From Corynebacterium lactis RW2-5 (lineage in GTDB: Bacteria; Actinomycetota; Actinomycetes; Mycobacteriales; Mycobacteriaceae): 64,000 bases of DNA. Position 1 is the first letter of the stretch; every line of letters begins with the position of its first letter. Of this stretch, positions 1-10,007 are shown one piece after another. The notes beneath the pieces were generated by a model, which worked only from the letters and a program-made list of their open reading frames with translations, did no database searches and was not told the origin of the DNA. Location of the stretch: assembly GCF_001274895.1 (NCBI RefSeq), contig NZ_CP006841.1, positions 124,001-188,000 of the forward strand, in the 5' to 3' direction. The translations under genes were made by a program, and so were the position numbers.

Positions 1-1471
1 GCGAGAAGAACGGCGGCTTCAAAATCGCGGCTGGGAAGGTGATGTCATTGACTACCGGGTTGTAGAAGGCATTGACGGTCTGCGGGGTCGCGTGCCACTC
101 ATCGCGGTCGGCTGGGCGGCCTAGCTTCGCTACCTCGCGGTTGTGCGCGAAAGCGCTGGCGGCGCGGACATCATCCATGAGTGTTTCGCCGAGCTTCATT
201 GCCGAGTAGTCGCGCCAGGTGTCAGGATAGCCAATCTTGGCCTTGAACTGCGACAACTTCTCCAGGGCGCGTTCGCGGGTCGCGTCGGTCATCCACGGCA
301 GAGCGCTAATGCGTTCACGATAGGCCGCCAGGAGGTAGTCGACCAGCTCGAGCATCTGTTCTTTGTACTCGGGCGGGAAGTGCTTTGCCACATACAGCTT
401 GCCGACGTCATGTCCCACGGCGCTTTCCACAAATGCGACGGCGCGCTTCCAGCGGGCGCGCTGTTCCGTGGACCCCTGGAGAATTCGGCCGTAGAAGTTG
501 AAGTTCTCGGCCGAGAAGTCGCTGGAGAGGTATGCCGCGCGCTGGTGCAAGATCAGCCACAGGGCCCACAGGCGCAGGTCCTCTAGTTTCGTGTCCTGCC
601 AGACCTTTCCCAGGTGCTCGAAATAGGAGGGCATCATCGCGATGACGGTGTCAATCTTGTTTTCGTTGATTTCGTTGACGCCTGTGGCGGCGAGCCAGTC
701 CGCGACCGGAAAACCAGCAGGTAGGTCCGCAATGGCGGTCTTGTTGTAGGTTTTCAACGCGTCGCGGGTGGATACAACATCCCAGTGTCCTGCGGCGAGT
801 GACTTCTCTACGGTAAGGACCCGGGCCGCTGCATCGGACGCAGCATCAGTTACCACGCCATCGGCGTCCCCTTCTGCCTGGGGGGCGAGACCGAAAGGCT
901 CTAGCAGGTTTGTCAGTGAGGGGTCGTCGGCAAGTAGGGAGAACATGGCGGCGACGTGATTTTCGTAGGCTGCGAGAGTATCGGCGTGGCCGGGCTCTCG
1001 GTAGTAGGCCTCATCGGGCAGGCCAAGTCCGGACTGCAGAAGGTAGAGGGCTGCCTCTTCGGAGGTGGAGTCCTTCTCCACCCAGTATCCGAGCGGGCCG
1101 CCAACGCCCAGGCGATCTAGGCGGCCGAGCGCGAGCGCGAGCTCGTGGGCGTCTTTAGCTGAGGTGAGAAGTTCGATGTCGCTGGCTAGTGGGGTTGCGC
1201 CGGCGGCATCGATTGCCTTCTCGTCCATGAAGGCGTTGTAGAGACGCGCCACTTTAGAGTCGGGTTCGGACTCTGCAGCGGTAGTAATAAGGTCCCGAAC
1301 TGCTTCTTCGGAGTCGTCCCGGAGTTTGTGGAAGGCGCCGTCAATTGCGCGGTCAGCCGGGATGACATGCTGATCAATCCATGATCCGTTTATCGCTCGG
1401 TAGAGATCGTCCTGGGGGCGGGGAGCCGAGGATGGGCGAGAGGCGGAGAATGAGTCGCTGTGGTTAGTCAT
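1..1471 (-). CDS. M13 (neprilysin/PepO) family zinc metallopeptidase, C-terminus outside window
   Basis: Predicted zinc endopeptidase of the M13 family. The first 490 codons are present. Reading starts at ATG 1471 and is still open at base 1. The N-terminus contains DLYRAINGSWIDQHVIP, typical of the start of the M13 fold. Further on come KIGYPDTWRDYS, GHDVGKLYVAKHFPPEYK and, at the very edge, VNAFYNPVVNDITFPAAIL, the conserved stretch just before the HExxH zinc motif. The HExxH itself therefore lies outside the window and catalytic competence cannot be judged. No signal peptide is seen, which fits an intracellular or non-classically released enzyme like mycobacterial Zmp1. About 160-180 residues are missing compared with usual family length. 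It is divergent from the GH25 gene. Confidence 0.93.
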   Translation of the reverse strand, partial: MTNHSDSFSASRPSSAPRPQDDLYRAINGSWIDQHVIPADRAIDGAFHKLRDDSEEAVRDLITTAAESEPDSKVARLYNAFMDEKAIDAAGATPLASDIELLTSAKDAHELALALGRLDRLGVGGPLGYWVEKDSTSEEAALYLLQSGLGLPDEAYYREPGHADTLAAYENHVAAMFSLLADDPSLTNLLEPFGLAPQAEGDADGVVTDAASDAAARVLTVEKSLAAGHWDVVSTRDALKTYNKTAIADLPAGFPVADWLAATGVNEINENKIDTVIAMMPSYFEHLGKVWQDTKLEDLRLWALWLILHQRAAYLSSDFSAENFNFYGRILQGSTEQRARWKRAVAFVESAVGHDVGKLYVAKHFPPEYKEQMLELVDYLLAAYRERISALPWMTDATRERALEKLSQFKAKIGYPDTWRDYSAMKLGETLMDDVRAASAFAHNREVAKLGRPADRDEWHATPQTVNAFYNPVVNDITFPAAILKPPFFS

Positions 1472-1667
1472 GTAGCCCAGTGTAGGCCTGCCTTAGTGAG
1501 TCGGTGAGAGCCCGACTTTCTAAGTCCAGGCGCCGAGTCGAGGTGACGATGTCTGATGGTGCTGAAGTGTCTGATGCGCTGTATTTTTGCTCGTGAATCC
1601 CCAAGGTGTGGATGCGAAATCGTTATACGAATGTTGCCAAAGAGATAAAAGAGGTAAGGTACGCCCC

Positions 1668-2570
1668 ATGACAAAACTTCACCGCTTAGCCTTCACCGCG
1701 AGCCAAAAGCGCAGCATGTCTGCTGCTTTTGGTGTCATCGCGTGTGCTCCGCTACTGCTTGCGGGCGTAGCTGGAGCTACTCCAGCCCCGGCACAGGACA
1801 TGCCGGAAAGCCCGTCGCTACCGACGGAAGTTATCTCCGACATCGCAAACAACGCTCAGGCAACCGAAACCTCAAACGCCAAGGAGCCCTCGAAGCCGTC
1901 TATTTCGACCCGGACGGGATTCCAGCGAGGCCCGGAGGGAATCGACGTGTCCAAGTGGCAGCGCCCGGGCGGTGCAGCCTTGAACTGGCAAAAGGTTGCG
2001 GCCTCGGGGCAGAAGTTCGCCTTCATCAAGGCAACGGATCCGACGGAAGGCGATAGCGCTTACTTCATTGAGGACTCCGTCGCTGCTGCAAAGGCCGGGC
2101 TGCTTATCGGCAGTTATCACAAGGCCCACCCGGATCAGTCCGCTACCGAGCAAGCCGATGCCTATGCCGCGCTGCTAGCCAAGCGTGACGCGGCAGCTCC
2201 GAATGCGAAGACCCTCCCGCCGGTGCTCGACATCGAGCTGGACAACGGTCTCAAGCCTGCAGCCCTGCAGGATTGGACGAAGCAGTTCCTCCAGCGCATC
2301 GAAGCCAAGACCGGCGAGACACCAATCATCTACACCTACCGTTCCTTCTGGAAGGTGCAGATGGGCAACTCCACGGACTTCACCAACTACCCGCTGTGGC
2401 TCGCTGCCTACCAGGACAACGCCCCGACCGACATCCCCGGCGGCTGGACCAGCATGCTGTTTTGGCAACGCTCCTCCACTGGCAAGGTCTCTGGCATCCC
2501 CACTCAAGTCGACCAGGACGTATTTAACGGCAGCGCCGAAGAGCTAACTGCGCTTGCCGATGCCCACTAG
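1668..2570 (+). CDS. Secreted glycosyl hydrolase family 25 muramidase (lysozyme-like)
   Basis: Predicted to cleave the MurNAc-GlcNAc bond of peptidoglycan outside the membrane. The N-terminus (MTKLHRLAFTASQKRS, then a hydrophobic stretch ending near ATPAPA) is a signal peptide. After a Ser/Thr/Pro-rich linker the GH25 barrel begins at GIDVSKWQRPGG, continues through FAFIKATDP and carries the acidic pair in LPPVLDIELDNG. It ends with YPLWLAAY and VDQDVFNG, both normal for the family. ATG 1668 is preferred over an upstream TTG at 1587 because an AAGG-type ribosome site precedes it and the signal peptide starts there. It ends 11 bases from the convergent Nudix-LOG gene, so no separate terminator fits between them. 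Probably a housekeeping wall-remodelling enzyme. A phage origin is possible but nothing nearby supports it. Confidence 0.93.
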   Translation: MTKLHRLAFTASQKRSMSAAFGVIACAPLLLAGVAGATPAPAQDMPESPSLPTEVISDIANNAQATETSNAKEPSKPSISTRTGFQRGPEGIDVSKWQRPGGAALNWQKVAASGQKFAFIKATDPTEGDSAYFIEDSVAAAKAGLLIGSYHKAHPDQSATEQADAYAALLAKRDAAAPNAKTLPPVLDIELDNGLKPAALQDWTKQFLQRIEAKTGETPIIYTYRSFWKVQMGNSTDFTNYPLWLAAYQDNAPTDIPGGWTSMLFWQRSSTGKVSGIPTQVDQDVFNGSAEELTALADAH

Positions 2571-2581
2571 GGGACGCGCCA

Positions 2582-3625
2582 CTAGAACTTGGTGCGCCCG
2601 GAGCGCCAGCCGATTAGGGCCGGGATGATGTCGTCGACATTCTCGACCACAATGAGCGCGTCGAGGAGTTCCGGGCGGATGAATCCGGCGTCCACCACGG
2701 TTTGGAGTAAATCCAGCAATGGCTGCCAGAACCCGTCCGGGCCAAGCAGCGCAACCGGCTTCGCGTGAATGCCCAGGTGCTGCTGGGTCCACACCTCGAA
2801 GAACTCCTCCAGGGTGCCCGCTCCGCCGGGCAGCGCGATGAAGGCATCGCCCAGCTCGTACATGCGGGACTTGCGCTCGGCCATGGTTCCGACAGTCTCC
2901 AGTCGAGTCAGCCCGCGATGTGAAATCTCTTTAGTGACCAGCACCTCCGGCATGACGCCGACGACATCGCCGCCGGCTGCTAGAGCCGTGTCGGCGATTG
3001 TGCCCATAAGTCCGATAGAGGCTCCGCCGTAGACCAACTCGACTCGGCTCCGGCCCAGTTCAGTGCCCAATTGCTCGGCGGTAACGCGCCACAAGTCGCG
3101 GTCACCGAAGCCTGAGCCGCAGAAAACCGTCGCTGATTTCAAGACGCGCTGCGGCTCGAGCTTCTGCGCGGCCCCAGCTGCCAGTCGTGCTTTCGCCTCC
3201 TCGCGCAGCTTCGGCAAAGTCGACTCCACCAGCATAGGAGCCAGTTTTCCCGTCGGCAGCCACGGATCAACCCAGCGTAGCTCCTCAATCTCCGCGCGGG
3301 GGCGCAGCGATGCCAGCTCCTGTGTGAATTGCCCGGCATATCGAACATGGTGGCCAATCACCCGGAAGCCCTCCTCGTTCGCAGCTGCAGCCTCTGCTAT
3401 GCCCCAGGGAGTTAGTGACGAAGCGTCGATAGGCACCCCGAGCTCCTCGGCGAACTCGCGTGCAGCGGTGACCTCAGGGGCGGAGGTCGACTCGTGCGGC
3501 TCGAACTTGCCACCCGGCAGCATGAAAGTGTCGGTGCCTTGCTTGCGGACACACAAAACCCGCCCCAGCGGGTCGGTCACAACTACGGCTGCAACGACGA
3601 TGGAGCGGGTTTGTGCGGAGCTCAA
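2582..3625 (-). CDS. Nudix hydrolase fused to a LOG-family (TIGR00730) protein
   Basis: Two domains in one chain of 347 residues. Residues about 10-140 form a Nudix domain with a GGKFEPHE...REFAEELGV box; the spacing between the first Glu and the REFAEE part is three residues longer than the classical GX5EX7REUXEEXGU pattern. Residues about 165-340 are a Rossmann LOG-type domain with the PGGAGTLEEFFEVW signature of phosphoribohydrolases that release nucleobases from nucleoside monophosphates. The TTG start at 3625 is chosen because AGGAAGAG lies just upstream, inside the end of embC; an alternative TTG is at 3646. It lies directly behind embC and may be the last gene of that operon. The pairing suggests nucleotide sanitation, but the substrate is unknown. 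Confidence 0.88.
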   Translation of the reverse strand: MSSAQTRSIVVAAVVVTDPLGRVLCVRKQGTDTFMLPGGKFEPHESTSAPEVTAAREFAEELGVPIDASSLTPWGIAEAAAANEEGFRVIGHHVRYAGQFTQELASLRPRAEIEELRWVDPWLPTGKLAPMLVESTLPKLREEAKARLAAGAAQKLEPQRVLKSATVFCGSGFGDRDLWRVTAEQLGTELGRSRVELVYGGASIGLMGTIADTALAAGGDVVGVMPEVLVTKEISHRGLTRLETVGTMAERKSRMYELGDAFIALPGGAGTLEEFFEVWTQQHLGIHAKPVALLGPDGFWQPLLDLLQTVVDAGFIRPELLDALIVVENVDDIIPALIGWRSGRTKF

Positions 3626-3629
3626 TTGA

Positions 3630-6600
3630 CTACTCTTCCTTAACAATCATCCGTCCGGGCTTGTACCAGCCCATCCGCGTCACGTCCTCATAGTCAATCT
3701 CGGCAACATCCGGCTTGACCTTGTCCTTGTTCGGGCGCGGGGAGAGCTTTTCTACAGAACCCCAATCACGAGCCCAATCATGGTTCAAATAGGTGGGCAC
3801 TGCAACCGACTCGTTGATCGCATCGGAGAAGCCCAGCGGGCCACCGCCGACAGCGGACTGCCACATGTCCGCACCGACAACCTTCAGGCCACGGTCCGGG
3901 GTAATGCGGTACTCGGGGCGCTCAGCGACACCGGCGAAGTGATCGAACGGGCGCTGGCACGGGAACTGGAAAGCCACCGGCCAGTCAGGAATGGTTGGAG
4001 TCTCCGGCGGGATGACCTCCGACATTGGCTTTAGCTGCGCGATACGCGGCGGGGTCAGCGCCAACCACTGATCCTCAGAGACGTCAGTATCCTCCGCGAC
4101 TAGGCGTACCGCTGTTGCGCCCTCCGGAATCTGATCCGTGGGGAAGCGCAGGTTACGCCATGTCGGAGCTGGTCCGACGTCAATCGGCTCGGCCTCGCCG
4201 AGGACCTCGAACGCGCCGTTCGCGCCGGGGCGTCCGTACTCGGCGACCAGCTTCTGGCCCGACTGCTTCACACCGTTGATGTCATGGTGGAAGATGCGTC
4301 CCGCGGCGGAGACGATAAGAAGCGGGTGCTGATCGTCAACCTGAGGGAGCTCGAACCACGAGGTTTCCAACATCGCGGTGCGCTGTACCTTATCCGAGTA
4401 CGAGCCCAATACCGGTATTCTCTTCGGATCCAGACCGAAGGGCAGCTCGACGCGCGAGCCGTTGACACCGGCCTCGTTGCGGGTACCACCCGAGGTGCCG
4501 GCGTTGGAGCCGCCCTCGACCAGATTTGCGTCCGGGCCGCTGTCTTCCTCATTCGCGGTACTGGACTGGCTCTGATTGGTGTCCACTGCGTCCGCGGTCA
4601 TCTCCTCCGGGACACCGTCTGGGGTGAATCCGGAGTCAGTGTCGCCTTGACGCAGGGAGTTCTCCAGCGGAGTACCGTCGACTGCCTTCAAGAAGCCCTC
4701 GTTCGCGTCGGGCTCCATCAGCACGTCGGAAGCCAAGTTACAGGTCTGGCCGGTCATCGAGCGGAGGTTCCCCAGTGCAATCGAGTACGCCGGGTACTGT
4801 CCAACCGCGGCCTTGGCAAGTGATGCCACGGCGAAGAAAGCCACCAGCAGGGTGACCACCGCAATTGGAGAGGCCGCCACAGCAGTAAATCGCCTATTAC
4901 GTGGTGACGATTTCCGCTTGTTGTACTTTTCGCTGAACTCCTGGACGAAGCTCATCACGGCTCCAGCAGCGAGCGTCAGCAGAGCAAGCGCCAGGACAAT
5001 GTCACCCGCCTGTATGCCCTTGAGCTGGATGGTCTTGTCATACCACGGCACACCGTAGGAGGAGACGTACCACCAACCGTTAATGCCCATCAGGCAGAAC
5101 GCCAGGATGAAAATGAACCCGCCAGCAAAGAGCAGCTGGTTGCGACGGTTGCCTGCGACCCAGTGGCTAATTGCCATCGCGGCCAGCGCCGCCAGAGCCG
5201 ACGCGATTCCTGCGTACACACCGAAGTGGTGAGTCCACTTGGTCGGTGTGAAGGTCAGGAAGAACATCGTGCCCAGGAACATGAACACAAGGCGTGCCGA
5301 CGGCCCCGCCAACGCTCCCGGCACAGTTCGGTGACGTAGCAGAGCGGCAATTGTGATAGCCAACGAGGCCAGCGCCATGAGAACCGCGAAGCGACGGGTA
5401 AAGGAACCGTCGACGGACTGCAGAAGCAGCCAGTAGTAGCGGATGTACTCGTTGAACCAGGGCTCTGAAGGGCCGATGATTCCGCGAACGCGGATGGACT
5501 CCAGAACGGTTGCCAGTGTCTGATCGCCGAAAACTCCAACCAGGATGGCGGTACCCGCAGCCAGGAATGGCGCGACCTGCATCGTGGGAGCCTTCCAACC
5601 ACCGCCGAGGGCCTTGTGGCGCTCCACGACGATACGCACCAGCATGGGCAGGCCCGCCAGCAGAGCGGCGACCGCCATGAGTCCAGTCGGGCCGGAGCCC
5701 AATGAGAGAGTGGCGATGATAACGCCGACAACAGCTGGCAGAAGGCGCCGAGTCAAGATAGCACGCTCAATAAATACCCAGGTCAGCAGGGAACCGAGGG
5801 CAATGACCGGTTCCGGGCGAAGGCCGTTGTTGTAAGGCAGCCAGAACGCCAGCAAAATACCCGCAGCCGACCAGTAGGCGACGCGACGCTGAGCGATGCC
5901 CTCGCCCAGGCGCGGGATGATCATCCGGGAGACCACGAACCAGACGAGCAAGGCGGAAATCAGCGCGGGCAGGCGCATCCAGACCGAGGATGTCGAAACC
6001 TTGACCATGAGCGCCAGCAGGTCGTAGTACGGGCTACCGAACGGAGATTCAGGCGAGCCGAACCAGCGGTAGTAATTGGCCATGTACCCGGAGTGATCGG
6101 ATACGCGGGCCATTGTGAAAATATAACCGTCGTCGGAAGTGTTCGCACCGACGAAGTGCCAGATCAGCAGCACTGCGCCAACCAGAAGGTCCAGCGGCGT
6201 GGGCTTCAGGGCGCCACGCTTGAACAGCGGGGTGAACTTGGAGCCGTCAATGCGGTCAATCAGGCCGATGGCGACCAGCGAGGCCAACGTCAGCAGAAGG
6301 CCCAGGAACATAACAAGGTATTTCACTACCGTCGGATGCGAGGTGTAGCGAGAGTCGATGTTCATGTGGACGCTCAGCCCGTCCGCGACGGCCTTCGCTG
6401 CGTCGCCGTCGGCAGGCAAATCGGTGTAGAAGCCGGTGACCTGCGGGCGCACGTCTCTGCTGTCGGTCTTCGACAGCTCCTTGCCGTCCTTGTCCACCGC
6501 GCCGGGCACAGATGCGGTGGTCCCCTTCCAATCTGAACGAATCTCCAGCATCTTGCCCGAGTTGGCCTTTAGCTGTTCCGAGGTGATGCTCAGCAGGACG

Positions 6601-7034
6601 CCGTCTCGGAGGATTACATCGACGCTCGAATCAGTAGAGCGGATAAGCATGCCACGGGTAGTCGGCTTTTCGGCGGTCGGGGGAATCGTTGACAGCAGGG
6701 TGCTGCGCCCCTTCGGCAGCTCTTCGACCAGCGACAGCGGGATGTCGATGGATAGGTCCAGGGGTGCCTGGGCCATAAGCGGTGCGTCGACCGAATTCAG
6801 AGTCCCGCGCTGCGGCCAGGAAACAGATGACTGCGTGTTAACTACGGGGAGAAAGGGCGTAATGACGAAGCACAAAAAGCCCACGATGCCGGCGATAATC
6901 GCGGTCCAGCGAATCAGCGGTGTGGGCTTCGGGCCATCCATCGGAGGTCTTTCGACCAGGTCGATGGTTACGTCCGGAGAACCGTCGCGGGGTTTCTCCT
7001 TGATTTCCTGAGTATCGGCAGATTTGGCTGTCAC
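3630..7034 (-). CDS. embC: Arabinosyltransferase EmbC
   Basis: GT-C arabinofuranosyltransferase that extends arabinan from decaprenyl-phosphoryl-arabinose; target class of ethambutol. The 1134 residues match the family length. There is a cytoplasmic N-terminal tail, a first membrane segment near residues 43-65, a periplasmic domain, then about a dozen membrane helices. The catalytic DD pair of the NTSDDGYIF motif is at about residues 301-302. The C-terminal third is a soluble carbohydrate-binding domain ending near KPGRMIVKEE. The start is GTG at 7034 with no strong ribosome site. It follows aftA in the same direction across a 90-base gap, part of the dprE1-dprE2-aftA-embC order conserved in mycobacteria and corynebacteria. 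Only one Emb protein is present here, as is usual in corynebacteria. Confidence 0.97.
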   Translation of the reverse strand: MTAKSADTQEIKEKPRDGSPDVTIDLVERPPMDGPKPTPLIRWTAIIAGIVGFLCFVITPFLPVVNTQSSVSWPQRGTLNSVDAPLMAQAPLDLSIDIPLSLVEELPKGRSTLLSTIPPTAEKPTTRGMLIRSTDSSVDVILRDGVLLSITSEQLKANSGKMLEIRSDWKGTTASVPGAVDKDGKELSKTDSRDVRPQVTGFYTDLPADGDAAKAVADGLSVHMNIDSRYTSHPTVVKYLVMFLGLLLTLASLVAIGLIDRIDGSKFTPLFKRGALKPTPLDLLVGAVLLIWHFVGANTSDDGYIFTMARVSDHSGYMANYYRWFGSPESPFGSPYYDLLALMVKVSTSSVWMRLPALISALLVWFVVSRMIIPRLGEGIAQRRVAYWSAAGILLAFWLPYNNGLRPEPVIALGSLLTWVFIERAILTRRLLPAVVGVIIATLSLGSGPTGLMAVAALLAGLPMLVRIVVERHKALGGGWKAPTMQVAPFLAAGTAILVGVFGDQTLATVLESIRVRGIIGPSEPWFNEYIRYYWLLLQSVDGSFTRRFAVLMALASLAITIAALLRHRTVPGALAGPSARLVFMFLGTMFFLTFTPTKWTHHFGVYAGIASALAALAAMAISHWVAGNRRNQLLFAGGFIFILAFCLMGINGWWYVSSYGVPWYDKTIQLKGIQAGDIVLALALLTLAAGAVMSFVQEFSEKYNKRKSSPRNRRFTAVAASPIAVVTLLVAFFAVASLAKAAVGQYPAYSIALGNLRSMTGQTCNLASDVLMEPDANEGFLKAVDGTPLENSLRQGDTDSGFTPDGVPEEMTADAVDTNQSQSSTANEEDSGPDANLVEGGSNAGTSGGTRNEAGVNGSRVELPFGLDPKRIPVLGSYSDKVQRTAMLETSWFELPQVDDQHPLLIVSAAGRIFHHDINGVKQSGQKLVAEYGRPGANGAFEVLGEAEPIDVGPAPTWRNLRFPTDQIPEGATAVRLVAEDTDVSEDQWLALTPPRIAQLKPMSEVIPPETPTIPDWPVAFQFPCQRPFDHFAGVAERPEYRITPDRGLKVVGADMWQSAVGGGPLGFSDAINESVAVPTYLNHDWARDWGSVEKLSPRPNKDKVKPDVAEIDYEDVTRMGWYKPGRMIVKEE

Positions 7035-7123
7035 AGAGGCAAATTCTACGGTACAAAACCATTTTGCCTGCCCTGCAACGCGGAAACTACTAGTAAATAA
7101 TCACATCAGTAACAGAAATCACT

Positions 7124-9100
7124 CTATTGTCGTATGGCTACGACGAAGGGCCCGACTTGCTTCAGATTCCAATGCTTGTCGAAAACTGAGCGCGCAAACG
7201 ACAAGTTCCGAAAGATCACATTCGGGTTATTCGGATAAATATCATCCGCGATGTCTAGCGTCAGTGGGCCGGCGTCCTTGCCGCCCACAGGCTTGGCCTC
7301 CCCGCGCAGCACGATTGCATCCGGCCCGCGCCACGGGGCGGCATCCATCGCGGCAATCAGCTGATCCGGGTCCTTAATCTTCGACCAGGCCTCCAGCGCC
7401 TCATTGCGGCGGTCGAACTCGCCTAGTGGGTTAGCGTAATGGCTGGTCAGAGCTTGGAAAGAATACCACGGGTAGAGCGCCTGGAAATTTTTCTCGTCCG
7501 ACAGCACGACCGTCTCCGAGGGCACCAATCCGGCGTCGCGAAGCGTCCTGTCTACTTCCGCGTACCAGGTCCCCGAGTTCGGAGCGAAGCGATCCGCGCG
7601 CTCACCATTGCCGTCTGTATCCGTGTGGGCCAGGTCAATCGCGCCGTGGATCTTGTTCGGAATCGACTGCGCGTAACCGATACCCGCCAGCAGTAGCAGC
7701 GCCGCCATAACCGACGTAACCTTCCGGGCCACACGTGGCGAAGCCGCCTGGGGCCAGTACCTCTCCACGCCGTTGAGGCGGGCGTCGGCAAGCGCGAACA
7801 CGCCCGCGGTCAGCAGCATGAAAGTAATCGGCGCGGCCAGGCGGAAGCCCAGCAGGGTCTGGCCGACCAGCGTGGCAATCATCGATGCGACTGTCCAGCC
7901 GTAGAGCACCAGTGTGGCAAGCCCCATCGCTCGCGCATCTGGCTCCGTCGCGCGGACCAGCAGCCAGATCACGCCGACGAAGCAGACTACGCCGATGACG
8001 CTCGCGGCGAACATTGGAAGATAGAGCTGGGCGCCGTCGGCAGGCAGATAATGTGTCGCGGTCGCACCCGAGCGAGGCTTACCGCTTAGCACCGCCCACA
8101 CGTACGGACCCCACACGGTGGCCGCAATAACCATGGAGCCGACACCCATCACCGCCAGGCGCAGAACAGGCATCCATGAGCGTGCCGACGCCCACGCCAC
8201 CAGGGCTAGGACAATCACAATCAGGGCGCCAACGCCGGTGTGGAGGGTGTAGAAGGTGGCCGAAATACCGAGGAAAACAATTACGCCAATCATGGCGGAC
8301 CAGGCGCCCCCGAGGCCCCTCCAGGCCATGACCGACATGGCGGGAAGGCCCATCGCGACGGCCGCGGCATAGGGCTCATCGGCGACTGTGGCCAGGGCTA
8401 CGGCCGTGGTGACCAGGGCAATTCCCGTGGCCACGGGGAGCGAACCGCCCAGGCGCTGCCAGACGGGGACGAGAATGCAGCCTGCGGCGGCCAGGGTCAT
8501 CAGGGACCAGGGTTGGAAGACTTCCCAGCCGTCAATACCGAGTAGGTTTGCCAGGCGGCCGCCTAAGAAGAACCAGCCGGCCGGATAGTAGGAGGCGACG
8601 TCGATATAGGACATGTCGTGCAACCCGAACTCGGCAGTCATTCGGGTCAGGTACTCCGTGCGGAATTCCTGATCCACCGAAAGGCCGTCGAGCCAGAGTT
8701 TCGTGGACCCGAGTGGTATGCCAACCGCTGCGATGACCAGTGCCGCGGGGGAGAGATAGGACACCAAATAGGTCAGCCAGGTCAGCCACCGGGGCCGGTT
8801 GTCGGCGCCCTTGGTGGCGAAGAAGTACAGCAGAACCGTTGTAGCGACCAGGATGATCACGATTGCCGCCGTCGCGACCGCGCGGGTCAGCTGTGAGCCG
8901 CCGAACGCCGGTAGCGACAGTCGGTGCAGGACAAACCAGGCCGCCAGGGCGGAGGCAGCGCCGCCGAAAAGGGCCGCGACCAGGCCCAGCAGCCCGGCCT
9001 TGAGGGAGAGCTGATCGTCGTCGAAGATCTCGTAGCGATCATCATCGACGAAAAGGGGTTCCTGGTGCTTCGTGGCGTTCGTGTCCTGCTTGTCAGCCAT
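7124..9100 (-). CDS. aftA: Galactan 5-O-arabinofuranosyltransferase AftA
   Basis: GT-C enzyme that adds the first arabinofuranose residues onto the galactan chain, using decaprenyl-phosphoryl-arabinose. The chain has a charged N-terminal tail (MADKQDTNATK), many hydrophobic membrane helices from about residue 35 to 430, and a soluble C-terminal domain ending VGPFVVAIRQ. The ATG at 9100 is chosen because the 16 residues encoded upstream look unlike the family; the ribosome site is weak either way. It lies 82 bases downstream of dprE2 and 90 bases upstream of embC, all minus strand. Identity rests on length, topology and this conserved position. Confidence 0.94.
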   Translation of the reverse strand: MADKQDTNATKHQEPLFVDDDRYEIFDDDQLSLKAGLLGLVAALFGGAASALAAWFVLHRLSLPAFGGSQLTRAVATAAIVIILVATTVLLYFFATKGADNRPRWLTWLTYLVSYLSPAALVIAAVGIPLGSTKLWLDGLSVDQEFRTEYLTRMTAEFGLHDMSYIDVASYYPAGWFFLGGRLANLLGIDGWEVFQPWSLMTLAAAGCILVPVWQRLGGSLPVATGIALVTTAVALATVADEPYAAAVAMGLPAMSVMAWRGLGGAWSAMIGVIVFLGISATFYTLHTGVGALIVIVLALVAWASARSWMPVLRLAVMGVGSMVIAATVWGPYVWAVLSGKPRSGATATHYLPADGAQLYLPMFAASVIGVVCFVGVIWLLVRATEPDARAMGLATLVLYGWTVASMIATLVGQTLLGFRLAAPITFMLLTAGVFALADARLNGVERYWPQAASPRVARKVTSVMAALLLLAGIGYAQSIPNKIHGAIDLAHTDTDGNGERADRFAPNSGTWYAEVDRTLRDAGLVPSETVVLSDEKNFQALYPWYSFQALTSHYANPLGEFDRRNEALEAWSKIKDPDQLIAAMDAAPWRGPDAIVLRGEAKPVGGKDAGPLTLDIADDIYPNNPNVIFRNLSFARSVFDKHWNLKQVGPFVVAIRQ

Positions 9101-9182
9101 GCTTTTAAGTGTTGCACAGTCTGAGCAGTTGTGACGGATGGGGCGCATGAGGCCCCAGGGTAGGGCCCTGAAGGCTCAGCCC

Positions 9183-9944
9183 TTAAATCGGCAGCTTCTT
9201 GAAGATCGGGCGCGGGATGTGCTTCAGAATCATCATCACGGCCTGGAATGCGGGCGGAGCCCACACCAGGGTCTTGCCCGCCTCAACGGACTTGACCGCC
9301 AGCTTGGCCACATCTTCCTTGTTCACAGTCAGCGGTGCCTCGTCGACATCCGCGGACATGCGGGTGCGGACCTGACCCGGGCGGATGACCAGGGTCTTCA
9401 CGCCGTACTCTTCCAGGGCCTCGCCGAGGTTCAGGAAGAATCCATCCAGGCCGGCCTTCGTGGAGCCGTATACGAAGTTGGAGCGGCGCACGCGCTCACC
9501 CGCAACGGAGGACATGGCGATGAATTGGCCATGGCCCTGTGCCTTGAACTTCTGGCCCACCAGGACACCCATCGACATAGCGCCGGTGTAGTTGATGTTT
9601 GCTGCCAGGACCGCCTTGCGCTGGTTCTGCCAGAGCTCCTCGGCGTCGCCAAGCATGCCGAAGGCAACGATGCAGATGTCGACATCGCCGTTGGCAAAGG
9701 CCTTGTCAACGACCTCTGGGTGGGAGTCGAAGTCGGTGGCATCGAAGTCGAGGGTGACGACCTCGGAGGCGCCAGCGGCCTTCATCTTGGCCTCGGAGTC
9801 CTCGCGTAGCGGGTCGTTCGGTAGCGATGCGAGGATGACCTTCGCGGGGCCCTTCTTCAGGAACTCGGCGGTGATTGCCAGGCCGATCTCGCTGGTGCCA
9901 CCGAGCAACAGAATGGACTGGGGAACGCCAACGGCGTTAATCAT
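9183..9944 (-). CDS. dprE2: Decaprenylphosphoryl-2-keto-ribose reductase DprE2
   Basis: Short-chain dehydrogenase that carries out the second half of ribose-to-arabinose epimerisation on decaprenyl phosphate, reducing the 2-keto intermediate with NADH. It shows the N-terminal nucleotide motif [13 protein letters not shown] (residues about 12-24), the DxD-type adenine region, the active-site motif [11 protein letters not shown] near residue 158 and a preceding Ser in [10 protein letters not shown]. Length (253) is normal. An AAAGGATC ribosome site precedes ATG 9944. It is 63 bases downstream of dprE1, its obligate partner. Confidence 0.97.
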   Translation of the reverse strand: MINAVGVPQSILLLGGTSEIGLAITAEFLKKGPAKVILASLPNDPLREDSEAKMKAAGASEVVTLDFDATDFDSHPEVVDKAFANGDVDICIVAFGMLGDAEELWQNQRKAVLAANINYTGAMSMGVLVGQKFKAQGHGQFIAMSSVAGERVRRSNFVYGSTKAGLDGFFLNLGEALEEYGVKTLVIRPGQVRTRMSADVDEAPLTVNKEDVAKLAVKSVEAGKTLVWAPPAFQAVMMILKHIPRPIFKKLPI

Positions 9945-10007
9945 AAGAATTGATCCTTTCGACGGTTGCTCCGCGGCCAGGCCGCAGAGACCGGTTTCCG
10001 GTTAGCG

